The notes beneath the pieces are model-generated. The model ran no database searches. It had not been told where the DNA came from and was given only the letters and a program-made list of their open reading frames with translations. From contig CAZVNP010000038.1 in assembly GCA_964628285.1 (NCBI GenBank), positions 1-31,408 on the forward strand: a DNA stretch of 31,408 nt. Direction: 5' to 3'. Below are positions 7,305-15,148 of the stretch, in pieces. The stretch comes from JAPLDP01 sp964628285 (GTDB lineage: Bacteria > Bacteroidota > Bacteroidia > Bacteroidales > JAGONC01). The stretch's first letter is position 1. Every line of letters starts with the position of its first letter. Both the position numbers and the translations under genes were made by a program.

Positions 7305-8651
7305 TTAAAACGCAATCACCCTCTCCACCCTGCCATTCCTCAAATACCCCTTGATGATCTGCTGCACGTCCCTGTTGTCCCGGTAACTGCGGATGCATGC
7401 CCTGAGCGTGTCATGGGAGATGTCGTTGCAGGTGATGTCGATAAATCCGAATCCGAGGTATTTACCGTTCTCAACGCACACTACCGAGCGTTCTTCTTTA
7501 TTCCGCCCTGTGTCGATGATAAAGAAGCTGTCATGGTCGAACAGGTAAGGTTTGATGGCTTTGTTGACTTTTCCGTTATAATCCTCCGGACTCTCCTCTT
7601 TCACGCACGCACCGTCGCACTGCCGGATGTGGTAATGGAAGCAGGGACCCTTGGTTTTATATATTCCACAGAGTTTCTGGCAGAGCCTGAAGTCATCGAC
7701 CAGCCGCGACAGGTGCTCTTTGGCTTCCATGTGCGAGGTGTATGAGAGCAAGGGAATATACTTTCCGTTGTTGCGTTCGATCTTCAGCCGTATATAGCCG
7801 TTCTCATCGGGATAATCATACAGTCCCCACGAGAAGACTGTCCGCCGTTGCGTGGTGTTATAAAATGGTGTGTGCTTCTTGATCTCGGCCGACTCCAGCA
7901 GCAACGCTATCAGCTCACTGCCCGTCGCCTCATGGCTGACATCAGCAATGTTGTTCTTCAGGTCGACCTCTTTCCTGCTCGTGTTATTGCTGAAATGCGA
8001 CAACACCCGCTGACGGATATTGACACTCTTGCCGATATAAATGATGTCGCCGTCGGCATTATAAAAATAATAAACACCGGGTTCTTCGGGAAGCAGGTCG
8101 AGTTTTTCCCTGTCGAGGTGCATATCCGGATAGCGGTATGAGCCGGTGACAGCCTCCGGATCGACCGACAGCAGCAGCTCAAAGAGCCGCATGGTGGCAG
8201 TGGCGTCACCCGCAGCCCGGTGACGGCGCGGATTCTCGATATCAAGGTCATGGCAGAGGTTGCCAAGACCGTAAGATTTCCTGAAAGGGATGATCTTTCG
8301 GCTCAGCTTGGCCGTGCAGATCTTATCCCTCTTATAGTCATAGCCCAGGCTGCCAAACTCCTGCCGCAGGAAATTGTAATCGAAATCCACATTGTGTCCC
8401 ACCAGGATCATGTCTTCGGTCAGCTCGATGATTTTCCTTGCCACCTCGTAAAACCTGGGGGCATCGGCCACCATCCTGTTGGTGATGCCCGTCATTTGCA
8501 TGATACGGTAAGGGATGCTTCTCTCGGGATTGATAAGGGTGGTGAACTCTTCCACCACCTGCCTGCCGTCATGGATGAAGATGGCTATCTCGGTGATCTT
8601 CTCAAAGCGGGGGCTCAGACCCGTCGTCTCGACGTCAATGATTGCATACAT
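7305..8651 (-). CDS. DEDDh exonuclease fused to GIY-YIG nuclease (DnaQ-UvrC/Cho-like)
   Basis: This 448-residue protein has two nuclease domains. Residues 1-165 are a DnaQ-type 3'-5' exonuclease with Asp6-x-Glu8 (DVETTG), Asp89 (GHNVDF), His144 and Asp149 (HRAAGDA), the complete DEDDh set. Residues 188-270 are a GIY-YIG domain (PGVYYFY...IIYIGKS, Arg213), as in the N-terminal half of UvrC and in Cho. A UvrC-like Cys motif follows (LCGIYKTKGPC...QCDGAC). The architecture suggests incision and trimming at DNA lesions. The start is 10 bases after the stop of the LexA-like repressor, so the two form one minus-strand operon and the nuclease probably belongs to the same damage response. Confidence 0.9.
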   Translation of the reverse strand: MYAIIDVETTGLSPRFEKITEIAIFIHDGRQVVEEFTTLINPERSIPYRIMQMTGITNRMVADAPRFYEVARKIIELTEDMILVGHNVDFDYNFLRQEFGSLGYDYKRDKICTAKLSRKIIPFRKSYGLGNLCHDLDIENPRRHRAAGDATATMRLFELLLSVDPEAVTGSYRYPDMHLDREKLDLLPEEPGVYYFYNADGDIIYIGKSVNIRQRVLSHFSNNTSRKEVDLKNNIADVSHEATGSELIALLLESAEIKKHTPFYNTTQRRTVFSWGLYDYPDENGYIRLKIERNNGKYIPLLSYTSHMEAKEHLSRLVDDFRLCQKLCGIYKTKGPCFHYHIRQCDGACVKEESPEDYNGKVNKAIKPYLFDHDSFFIIDTGRNKEERSVVCVENGKYLGFGFIDITCNDISHDTLRACIRSYRDNRDVQQIIKGYLRNGRVERVIAF

Positions 8652-8661
8652 GATCTGATGA

Positions 8662-9462
8662 TTAAAGATTCAGCCGGGTCTGGATGGCTTTCACTTCGTT
8701 CTTGAGGACACGTATGGTCTCGATAAACGTTTCCTGCTCCATATTGGGTTCGGGGACGACGGAGCTGAAATAATAAACGAATTTCCACACCTCCTTCACT
8801 TCGCTGATCATGATATCATAAGGCTTATAAAATGAGTTGAGGGAGTAAAGGATCAGTTTTTTTTCTTCTTTGATTTTGTTCTCCACCACCTTGAAGACGA
8901 TGCCCTCATCGTTGGTGAGTAAAATATAAGCGTGCTTGTTTGTGATGAAGTTCCAGTTCTGGACATACTCGCCGATGACCCACGAGCCGTCGGGGATGGG
9001 GTGCATGGAGTCACCGCTGATCTGGAAAGCACGGTATTTCCGTTGCTTCGACAGGAAGGGCAGATGAAAGGTGGGCAGCACCCTGATGTATTCGGGGTCG
9101 GCAAAACCGCTGGCATAACCCGCCTTGGCTTTCTCGTTGACGAGCTCGATGTTTTCTTCGTTATCGTTGTCGACGGTTGTGGCAAGCACCCTCAGAGAAG
9201 ATCCGGTAATGTAAACATCATAGCCCTGTTCGAGTTGCGATAGCTGGCTTTCGGAGAGGGTTGAAAGATCGATTTTAATCAATGTGTCGATGGCGATATT
9301 ATAATATCTGGAGAACGCCAGCAATGCCTGGATATTGGGCTGTGCTATCTCGTTTTCATAGCCGCTAAGCGTCGGCCGCTTCATGTTGAGCGCGACAGCC
9401 ACATCATCCTGTGTGCGGCCCCGGCGGTTGCGGAGAAACTTGATGTTGGAGCTGAAAAACAT
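8662..9462 (-). CDS. LexA/CI-like repressor: XRE helix-turn-helix plus S24 self-cleaving peptidase
   Basis: This 266-residue protein has an XRE-type helix-turn-helix at about residues 5-60 (RTQDDVAVALNMKRPTLSGYE) and a LexA/CI-type S24 peptidase domain. The predicted autocleavage bond is Ala114-Gly115 (EKAKAGYASGF). The catalytic Ser152 lies in ISGDSMHP and Lys191 in GIVFKVVEN; the spacings are close to those of LexA (Ala-Gly, Ser, Lys). It should bind DNA as a dimer and be inactivated after DNA damage by RecA-stimulated self-cleavage. The DNA-binding domain is phage-CI-like rather than the winged helix of true LexA, so gene symbol lexA is not used. It is cotranscribed with the nuclease and sits opposite dinB-dnaE. 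Confidence 0.9.
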   Translation of the reverse strand: MFFSSNIKFLRNRRGRTQDDVAVALNMKRPTLSGYENEIAQPNIQALLAFSRYYNIAIDTLIKIDLSTLSESQLSQLEQGYDVYITGSSLRVLATTVDNDNEENIELVNEKAKAGYASGFADPEYIRVLPTFHLPFLSKQRKYRAFQISGDSMHPIPDGSWVIGEYVQNWNFITNKHAYILLTNDEGIVFKVVENKIKEEKKLILYSLNSFYKPYDIMISEVKEVWKFVYYFSSVVPEPNMEQETFIETIRVLKNEVKAIQTRLNL

Positions 9463-9490
9463 GATGGCAATTTTAATGATAATGTTTATT

Positions 9491-9957
9491 AGTTACAGGT
9501 TGCAAGTTGCAGGTTAATATTTCCAGTTATTCTCTACATAGTTGATAAAAGAAAAAATCATTTTGCTGAGTTGTTCATATTTCTGAATCAAACCAGTTAA
9601 TAGCTCGTCCTGAAAATGAATTTTACAAACCATTTTTAAATGAGATATTGTTTCATCGCATGAGGAATGAGCAAAAATTAAAAAACGGACCAATTCGGCA
9701 TGATATCTTTTTCTTCCATATCCTTCAACGATGTTTGAAACTATGCTTTTTGACGATCTTCTGATCTGACTTCCAAGTTCATAAAATTCATATTTTAGTA
9801 GTTTTAGCGTCATATGATGAACCTCAATTGCCAACTTGAATGATATGGTATAAATTTCCAGATCCCTGTAACTTTTAGACTTTTTATTATCAGTCATCAT
9901 TTTGGAATTTAAATGCCCGACTAAACTCGTAACCCGTAACCCGTACCCTGCACCCTT
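9491..9957. mobile_element. Possible small mobile unit: four-helix-bundle gene between inverted heptamer repeats
   Basis: Left edge, plus strand: three 7-base units GTTACAG, GTTGCAA, GTTGCAG (9492-9512). Right edge, read on the minus strand from about 9955 inward: GGGTGCA, GGGTACG, GGTTACG, GGTTACG. The two arrays face each other like degenerate terminal inverted repeats. The gene between them is AT-rich compared with its neighbours. The unit separates the repressor from the polymerase genes. No transposase is present, so movement would have to be assisted from elsewhere. Confidence 0.4.
9514..9900 (-). CDS. Four helix bundle protein (S23/rRNA-intervening-sequence type)
   Basis: This protein of 128 residues, starting at the first of two adjacent ATGs (9900; the other is 9897), has the typical motifs of the family: SYRDLEIYTISFKLA near the N-terminus, then ELGSQIRRSSKSIVSNIVEG and KRYHAELVRFLIFAHSS. 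A longer frame to 10008 is unlikely because it runs through the repeat array. Relatives are encoded in 23S rRNA intervening sequences and resemble diversity-generating-retroelement accessory proteins (Avd); their molecular role is unclear. The gene is bordered by inverted heptamer repeats and is probably an insertion between the LexA-like gene and dinB. Confidence 0.8.
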   Translation of the reverse strand: MMTDNKKSKSYRDLEIYTISFKLAIEVHHMTLKLLKYEFYELGSQIRRSSKSIVSNIVEGYGRKRYHAELVRFLIFAHSSCDETISHLKMVCKIHFQDELLTGLIQKYEQLSKMIFSFINYVENNWKY

Positions 9958-10021
9958 TATCCATTTAAATCCCAACTGTGACCCAAAAATTTTATAATCT
10001 TTTAACAAAGCAATTAAAAAA

Positions 10022-10062
10022 TTGATTATATTGTAATCAAAATTCTGATTAATTTTTAATCA
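10022..10062. promoter_or_regulatory. Tandem palindromic operators TGATTA-N5-TAATCA upstream of dinB
   Basis: Site 1: TTGATTA (10022-10028), 5 bases, TAATCAA (10034-10040). Site 2: TGATTA (10046-10051), 5 bases, TAATCA (10057-10062). Both are perfect palindromes with the same half-site and the same spacer, and their centres are 23 bases apart, roughly two helical turns. Site 2 covers where the -33 element should be if CAATTTTG (10072-10079, one mismatch to TAnnTTTG) is the -7 element of dinB. This is the geometry expected for a dimeric helix-turn-helix repressor, and the LexA-like protein next door is the obvious candidate. Palindromes can arise by chance in AT-rich DNA, but two of identical design are less likely to. 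Confidence 0.6.
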
Positions 10063-10110
10063 AAATTATTTCAATTTTGTTTACACTGCAAGAAATTTTA
10101 AAAAAATTTT

Positions 10111-11262
10111 ATGAACACTGATTTCCGGAGCATAATCCACCTCGATCTTGATACGTTCTTCGTATCAGTCGAGCGGTTACATCACCCGGCTTTGTTTGGC
10201 AAGCCGGTGATCATCGGCGGCAGTTCCGATCGGAGCGTGGTGGCGAGCTGCAGTTACGAAGCCCGAAAATTCGGTGTCAGCTCGGCCATGCCCATGAAGA
10301 TGGCCCGCATCCTCTGCCGCGACGCCATCATCATCAAGGGCGACATGGAGCTCTACAGCAGGTATTCGAACTTAGTCACCGACATCATTGCCGAAGAGTC
10401 ACCCCTGTTCGAGAAGGCATCCATCGATGAACATTACATCGATATCACCGGCATGGACCGTTATTTTGGGTGCCTGAAATGGTCGCAGGAGCTCAGGAGC
10501 AAGATCATAAAAAATACCGGGTTGCCTGTCTCCCTCGGCCTGTCAGTCAATAAAACCGTATCCAAGATAGCCGCCAATGAAGCCAAGCCCAACGGTGAGA
10601 TCTATGTCCCCGATGAACGGGTCAAACCTTTCATGTTCCCTCTGTCTATCAAAAAGATACCCATGATAGGCAATAAAACCTACCAGCTTCTCCGCTCTAT
10701 GGGCATCACCACCATTGAGACCCTCAGCCGCATACCTGTGGAGATGATGGAGAAGGTCATGGGAAAAAACGGCATTGTCATCTGGAAAAAAGCCAACGGC
10801 ATCGACCCTTCGCCTGTCATACCCTATTATGAAGCCAAGTCGGTCGGCACCGAACGGACTTTCGACACCGACACCATCGATATGGCCAGGCTCCGGGATA
10901 TCCTGACAGCCATGGTTGAAAAAATAGCCTATGAGCTGAGGCAGTCACAGAAGCTCACCTCCTGTGTCACCGTTAAGATCAGGTATTCGAATTTCGACAC
11001 CGAGACCTTGCAGCGCCATATACCTTACACTTCGTTCGATCATCAGCTCATGCCCGTGGCTCTGGATCTCTTCAGGCTGCTGTATAAAAGAAGGATGCTG
11101 GTAAGGCTGATAGGGGTCCGCTTCAGCCATCTGGTGCCCGGCGTGCAGCAGCTCGATATGTTCGAGGATACGCCCGAAATGACCAGCCTCTACCTGGCCA
11201 TTGACAAAGTCAGAAACAGGTTCGGACGCCATGCGGTGAAAAGGGCTGTTTGTCTGGCTTAA
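10111..11262 (+). CDS. dinB: Y-family DNA polymerase IV, translesion synthesis
   Basis: This 383-residue Y-family polymerase has the catalytic carboxylates in HLDLDTFFVSVE (Asp12 region) and SIDEHYIDITG (Asp106-Glu107). The palm and fingers segments SCSYEARKFGVSSAMPM and GLSVNKTVSKIAANEAKPNG are also present. The thumb helix-hairpin-helix is seen as IKKIPMIGNKTYQLLRSMGI, and the little finger follows. A sliding-clamp-binding motif, QQLDMF (residues 346-351), lies about 35 residues from the C-terminus. It would copy past DNA lesions with low fidelity. It is first in an operon with dnaE (55-base gap), behind the paired palindromes, and so probably damage-inducible. Confidence 0.93.
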   Translation: MNTDFRSIIHLDLDTFFVSVERLHHPALFGKPVIIGGSSDRSVVASCSYEARKFGVSSAMPMKMARILCRDAIIIKGDMELYSRYSNLVTDIIAEESPLFEKASIDEHYIDITGMDRYFGCLKWSQELRSKIIKNTGLPVSLGLSVNKTVSKIAANEAKPNGEIYVPDERVKPFMFPLSIKKIPMIGNKTYQLLRSMGITTIETLSRIPVEMMEKVMGKNGIVIWKKANGIDPSPVIPYYEAKSVGTERTFDTDTIDMARLRDILTAMVEKIAYELRQSQKLTSCVTVKIRYSNFDTETLQRHIPYTSFDHQLMPVALDLFRLLYKRRMLVRLIGVRFSHLVPGVQQLDMFEDTPEMTSLYLAIDKVRNRFGRHAVKRAVCLA

Positions 11263-11317
11263 ATCAGAATGATTTAAAAAAGGATGGATCATGTAAGAAC
11301 ATGTTTTTTCATGCATT

Positions 11318-14260
11318 ATGTACCTGAATTGTCATTCATATTACAGCCTGAGGTACGGCACCCTTTCCTTGGAAAAGCTTGTTGAAGAGGCGGTGGCCAG
11401 GCATGTCCCTGCCATGGCCTTGACCGACATCGGCAATTCGACCGGGATAATTGACTTTGTCAGGCTTTGCCGGGATAATAACATCAAGCCCGTTGCCGGT
11501 ATTGAATTCCGCAACGGCGACGAGCTGCTTTATGTCGGTCTGGCAAGAAATAACGAGGGCTTCCGTGAGCTGAACGAAACGGTCACAGCCCATCATCTCA
11601 GCGGTGCCCCATACCCCGCCGCTGCTCCCGCACTCGATAACGTTTATTTTATTTATCCTTTTGGAAGAAAGAAAAGGAACGAGCTGACCGGCAATGAATA
11701 CACCGGCATCAGGCCGTCGGAGACAGGTAAGCTGCTGTCGACAGATTACCGTCACGACAGATCGAGACTGGTGCTCCTGCAACCCGTCACCTTCAGCGAC
11801 AGGGCCGGATATGTCCTGCATCAGAACCTCCGGGCAATCGACCATAATACGCTGATCACCAAACTTGCCGGTAGCATGATCGCCCGGCCCGATGAGACCA
11901 TGCTCGAGGCTCCCGCCGTTGCCAAATTAAAGAAAGATTTCCCTGAAATAACCGGTAATGCCGAACGGCTTCTGGATGATTGTTCCATTGATTTTGACTT
12001 TCATTCCATAAAGAATAAAAAGACCTTCACAGGCAATAAATACGACGACAAGATCCTGCTGGAAAAGCTGGCCCTGGAGGGTCTTGTATACCGTTATGGC
12101 CGGAAAGACAAGGAGGCGGAGAAGAGGCTCCGGCGCGAGCTGGAGATCATCGACACGCTGGGTTTTTCAGCCTATTTCCTCATCACCTGGGACATCATAC
12201 GCTATTCCATGTCGCGCGGTTTTTACCATGTAGGCCGCGGCAGCGGAGCCAACAGCGTGGTGGCCTACTGTCTTAAGATCACCGACGTCGACCCCATCGA
12301 ACTTGATCTGTACTTCGAACGTTTCATTAATCCCCGGCGCACCAACCCCCCCGATTTCGATATCGATTATTCATGGCGCGAACGTGAAGAGGTGCAGGAT
12401 TATATCTTCAAACGTTATGGCCATGAGCATACTGCCCTGCTGGGAGCCATGTCCACCTTTGTGGGTAACTCCATATACCGTGAGCTTGGCAAAGTGTATG
12501 GCCTGCCCAAACAGGAGATCGACAATCTGCTGACACATCCCCGGGCCGTCATCAATAACAATGAAATTACACGCAGGATCCACGCCATAGCCCTGATGAT
12601 GACCGATTTCCCCAACGTGCGCAGCATCCATGCCGGTGGTGTCCTGATATCGGAAGAACCGCTGGCTTGTTATACGGCGTTGGATCTGCCGCCCAAGGGC
12701 TTCCTCACCACCCAGTGGGACATGTACGTGGCCGAAGAGATCGGCTTTGAGAAACTCGACATCCTGAGCCAGCGTGGCATAGGCCATATCAAGGATTGCG
12801 CTGACATCATCCGCGCCAACAGAGGCATTAAGATCGACGTGCACCAGGTGGCCCGCTTTAAAAACGATCCCGATGTCAAACGCCAGCTCAGAAGCGGTGA
12901 GACCATCGGGTGTTTCTATGTGGAGAGCCCCGCCATGCGCGGGCTGCTGAAGAAACTGAAGTGCGACGACTACCTCTCGCTGGTGGCTGCCAGCTCCATC
13001 ATACGCCCCGGCGTGGCCAAGTCAGGCATGATGCGTGAATACATCTACCGGTTCCATCATCCGCACGATTTTTCGTACATCCACCCGGTGATGGAGGAAC
13101 AGCTGAAAGAAACCTATGGCGTGATGGTGTACCAGGAAGACGTGCTGAAAGTATGTCATCACTTTGCCGGTCTCGACATGGCCGACGCCGATATCCTGCG
13201 CCGGGCCATGAGCGGCAAATCACGGTCACGGAAAGAGTTTGAGCTGATAAAGGGTAAGTTCTTCTCCAATTGTCAATCGTTCGGATACCCTGACAGCATC
13301 ACCAATGAGGTGTGGCGCCAGATCGAATCCTTCGCCGGCTATTCCTTCTCTAAAGCTCATTCGGCCTCCTATGCCGTGGAGAGCTTTCAGAGCCTCTACC
13401 TCAAGGCCCACTACCCGTTGGAGTTCATGGTGGCAGTCATTAATAATTTCGGCGGTTTCTACCACCGGTGGGTTTACTTTAACGAGGCACAACGCCAGGG
13501 CGCCGTCATCCGTCTCCCCTGTGTCAATCATAGCGATTACCTCACAACTATCACGGGAAAAGAAGTCTATATCGGTTTTATTCATGTCACCGGCCTCGAG
13601 GAAAAAATTGGCCGGGCAATAGCTGAAGAACGCTTGCGTAACGGCGAATACCAAAGCCTTGAGGATTTTATCGGCAGGATGGAGGTGCACCTGGAACAGG
13701 TCATCATCCTCATACGCACGGGGGCCTTCCGCTTCACGGGTCAATCCAAGGCGGAACTGCTATGGCAGGCCCATCTTTTCTTCGGAAAAACAAACAGTGA
13801 AAACAGTCATCATTCGCTTTTCCATCTGCCTGCCAGGACCTACAAACTGCCTCAGCTGATGCAAACCGATCTGGAGAATGCCTATGACGAGATCGAGATG
13901 CTGGGGTTCCCCGTCACCATGTCACCGTTCGATATGCTTGAGACATCCTTCCGGGGCGAGATAAAAGCAAGGGAGATGATGGGTGCCGTGGGTAAAAAAG
14001 TCAGGATGGCCGGTCGCCTGGTCACCATCAAGTATGTGAAAACAGTGAAAAAAGAGCTGATGCATTTCGGGACATTCCTCGATGTGTCAGGGGAATTCTT
14101 TGATACGGTTCATTTTCCGGATACACTGAAGAGTTATCCCTTTACCGGCAGCGGTGTTTATCTTATTCTGGGAACGGTCACTGAAGAATTCGGCTACCCC
14201 AGCCTGACGGTTGAAAAAATAGCCAGGCTGCCGGTAAAAAAAGATCCGCGGAATGAGTGA
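11318..14260 (+). CDS. dnaE: DnaE-type DNA polymerase III alpha subunit, error-prone/mutasome type
   Basis: This 980-residue C-family polymerase is shorter than a replicative DnaE (about 1160-1250). The N-terminal PHP domain (1-220) has lost metal ligands: the first HxH reads N4-C-H6 and the TDHGN-type motif reads TDIGN (36-40). The polymerase core is intact, with GRGSGANSVVAYCL (about 306-319), PPDFDID (Asp346, Asp348, Asp350) and a third Asp near 481 (EKLDILSQRG). KAHSASYAVESFQSLYLKAHYP and the helix-hairpin-helix follow, and an OB domain closes the protein (about 885-970). Short length, degenerate PHP and the DinB partner point to a DnaE2/ImuC-like role. The end overlaps a GTG of the next frame by GTGA. 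Confidence 0.9.
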   Translation: MYLNCHSYYSLRYGTLSLEKLVEEAVARHVPAMALTDIGNSTGIIDFVRLCRDNNIKPVAGIEFRNGDELLYVGLARNNEGFRELNETVTAHHLSGAPYPAAAPALDNVYFIYPFGRKKRNELTGNEYTGIRPSETGKLLSTDYRHDRSRLVLLQPVTFSDRAGYVLHQNLRAIDHNTLITKLAGSMIARPDETMLEAPAVAKLKKDFPEITGNAERLLDDCSIDFDFHSIKNKKTFTGNKYDDKILLEKLALEGLVYRYGRKDKEAEKRLRRELEIIDTLGFSAYFLITWDIIRYSMSRGFYHVGRGSGANSVVAYCLKITDVDPIELDLYFERFINPRRTNPPDFDIDYSWREREEVQDYIFKRYGHEHTALLGAMSTFVGNSIYRELGKVYGLPKQEIDNLLTHPRAVINNNEITRRIHAIALMMTDFPNVRSIHAGGVLISEEPLACYTALDLPPKGFLTTQWDMYVAEEIGFEKLDILSQRGIGHIKDCADIIRANRGIKIDVHQVARFKNDPDVKRQLRSGETIGCFYVESPAMRGLLKKLKCDDYLSLVAASSIIRPGVAKSGMMREYIYRFHHPHDFSYIHPVMEEQLKETYGVMVYQEDVLKVCHHFAGLDMADADILRRAMSGKSRSRKEFELIKGKFFSNCQSFGYPDSITNEVWRQIESFAGYSFSKAHSASYAVESFQSLYLKAHYPLEFMVAVINNFGGFYHRWVYFNEAQRQGAVIRLPCVNHSDYLTTITGKEVYIGFIHVTGLEEKIGRAIAEERLRNGEYQSLEDFIGRMEVHLEQVIILIRTGAFRFTGQSKAELLWQAHLFFGKTNSENSHHSLFHLPARTYKLPQLMQTDLENAYDEIEMLGFPVTMSPFDMLETSFRGEIKAREMMGAVGKKVRMAGRLVTIKYVKTVKKELMHFGTFLDVSGEFFDTVHFPDTLKSYPFTGSGVYLILGTVTEEFGYPSLTVEKIARLPVKKDPRNE

Positions 14261-14304
14261 ATAAGTTTCCTAAATTTGATGCCTTTATAAATGTGTTGCA
14301 GGCC

Positions 14305-15117
14305 ATGATGAAAAAAATCACTGAAAGCGCTGAATTTCTGAAGAAGAAAGGCTATCATGCACCGGATGTCGCCATCGTCCTGGGCACGGGTCTCGGACAG
14401 ATGGTAGGTGAGATAGAGACGGATATCATCACGCCTTATCATGAGATACCTCATTTTCCGGTGTCGTCGGTGGAGTTTCATTCGGGACAGCTGATTTACG
14501 GGACATTGAGAGGGAAGAAGGTCATCGTCTTTAAAGGGCGGTTTCATTATTATGAGGGATACTCCTTTGAGCAGCTGACACTGCCCATTCGGGTGATGAA
14601 GCTGCTCGGAGTCAGGTACCTGCTTATCTCCAACGCCGGCGGGGCGGTGAACCTTGCTTTTCACAAAGGCTCCCTCATGCTGATCGATGATCACATCAAC
14701 CTCATGCCCGGCAATCCTTTGATAGGCCCCAATCTGGATGGGCTGGGACCACGGTTTCCTGACATGAGCGAACCTTATTCGCCTTTTCTTAATGATAAGA
14801 TAGCTGTCATTGCTGCCCGCCTGGGTATCACGCTCCACAAAGGAGTCTATGTGGCCGTCGCCGGTCCTTTGCTTGAGACCAGGGCGGAGTACCGGTACAT
14901 AAAAACCATCGGTGGCGATGTCGTCGGGATGTCCACGGTGCCGGAGGTGATCGTCGCCAGGCACATGAGCCTGCCCTGTGCAGCCATCTCCGTCATCACC
15001 GACGAGTGTGACCCCGACCACCTTGTGCCACTGAGCATTGACGATATACTGACTACGGCTGCCCGTGCCGAAAAAGACCTGATAAGGATCTTCACGGCAC
15101 TGTTGGAAGAGCTTTGA
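14305..15117 (+). CDS. Purine nucleoside phosphorylase (type I, trimeric PNP family)
   Basis: This 270-residue protein catalyses phosphorolysis of purine nucleosides to base plus ribose-1-phosphate. The motifs are VLGTGLGQM (phosphate loop), a GRFHYYEGY segment, LISNAGGAVN, AGPLLETRAEYR and VGMSTVPEVIVARH. The purine-contact Asn of trimeric PNPs is replaced by Asp in SVITDECDPD, which fits my memory of Bacteroidota PNPs and may affect base preference. The start is taken at the ATG pair 14305/14308. The longer GTG form (14257) overlaps the dnaE stop and adds 16 residues with no family match. No promoter is obvious; it may be cotranscribed from dinB-dnaE. Confidence 0.88.
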   Translation: MMKKITESAEFLKKKGYHAPDVAIVLGTGLGQMVGEIETDIITPYHEIPHFPVSSVEFHSGQLIYGTLRGKKVIVFKGRFHYYEGYSFEQLTLPIRVMKLLGVRYLLISNAGGAVNLAFHKGSLMLIDDHINLMPGNPLIGPNLDGLGPRFPDMSEPYSPFLNDKIAVIAARLGITLHKGVYVAVAGPLLETRAEYRYIKTIGGDVVGMSTVPEVIVARHMSLPCAAISVITDECDPDHLVPLSIDDILTTAARAEKDLIRIFTALLEEL

Positions 15118-15148
15118 TTTTTCTGTGTGAAGGAAGGGCCTCAGGATG

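Noticed and set aside
8653..8720. Prophage reading of the LexA/CI-like repressor with the ORF6N gene
   Set aside because: No integrase, capsid, terminase, tail or lysis gene is in the window, and the two genes are 13 kb apart in chromosomal context.
8662..9462. Calling the repressor true LexA
   Set aside because: The DNA-binding part is an XRE/CI-type helix-turn-helix, not the LexA winged helix; only the S24 domain is shared.
9491..9957. CRISPR array reading of the heptamer repeats
   Set aside because: Units are 7 bases without spacers, there are only three or four per side, and no cas genes are present.
10111..11262. Calling the Y-family polymerase ImuB
   Set aside because: ImuB proteins lack the catalytic carboxylates; here LDLD and SIDE are intact, so it is an active DinB-type enzyme.
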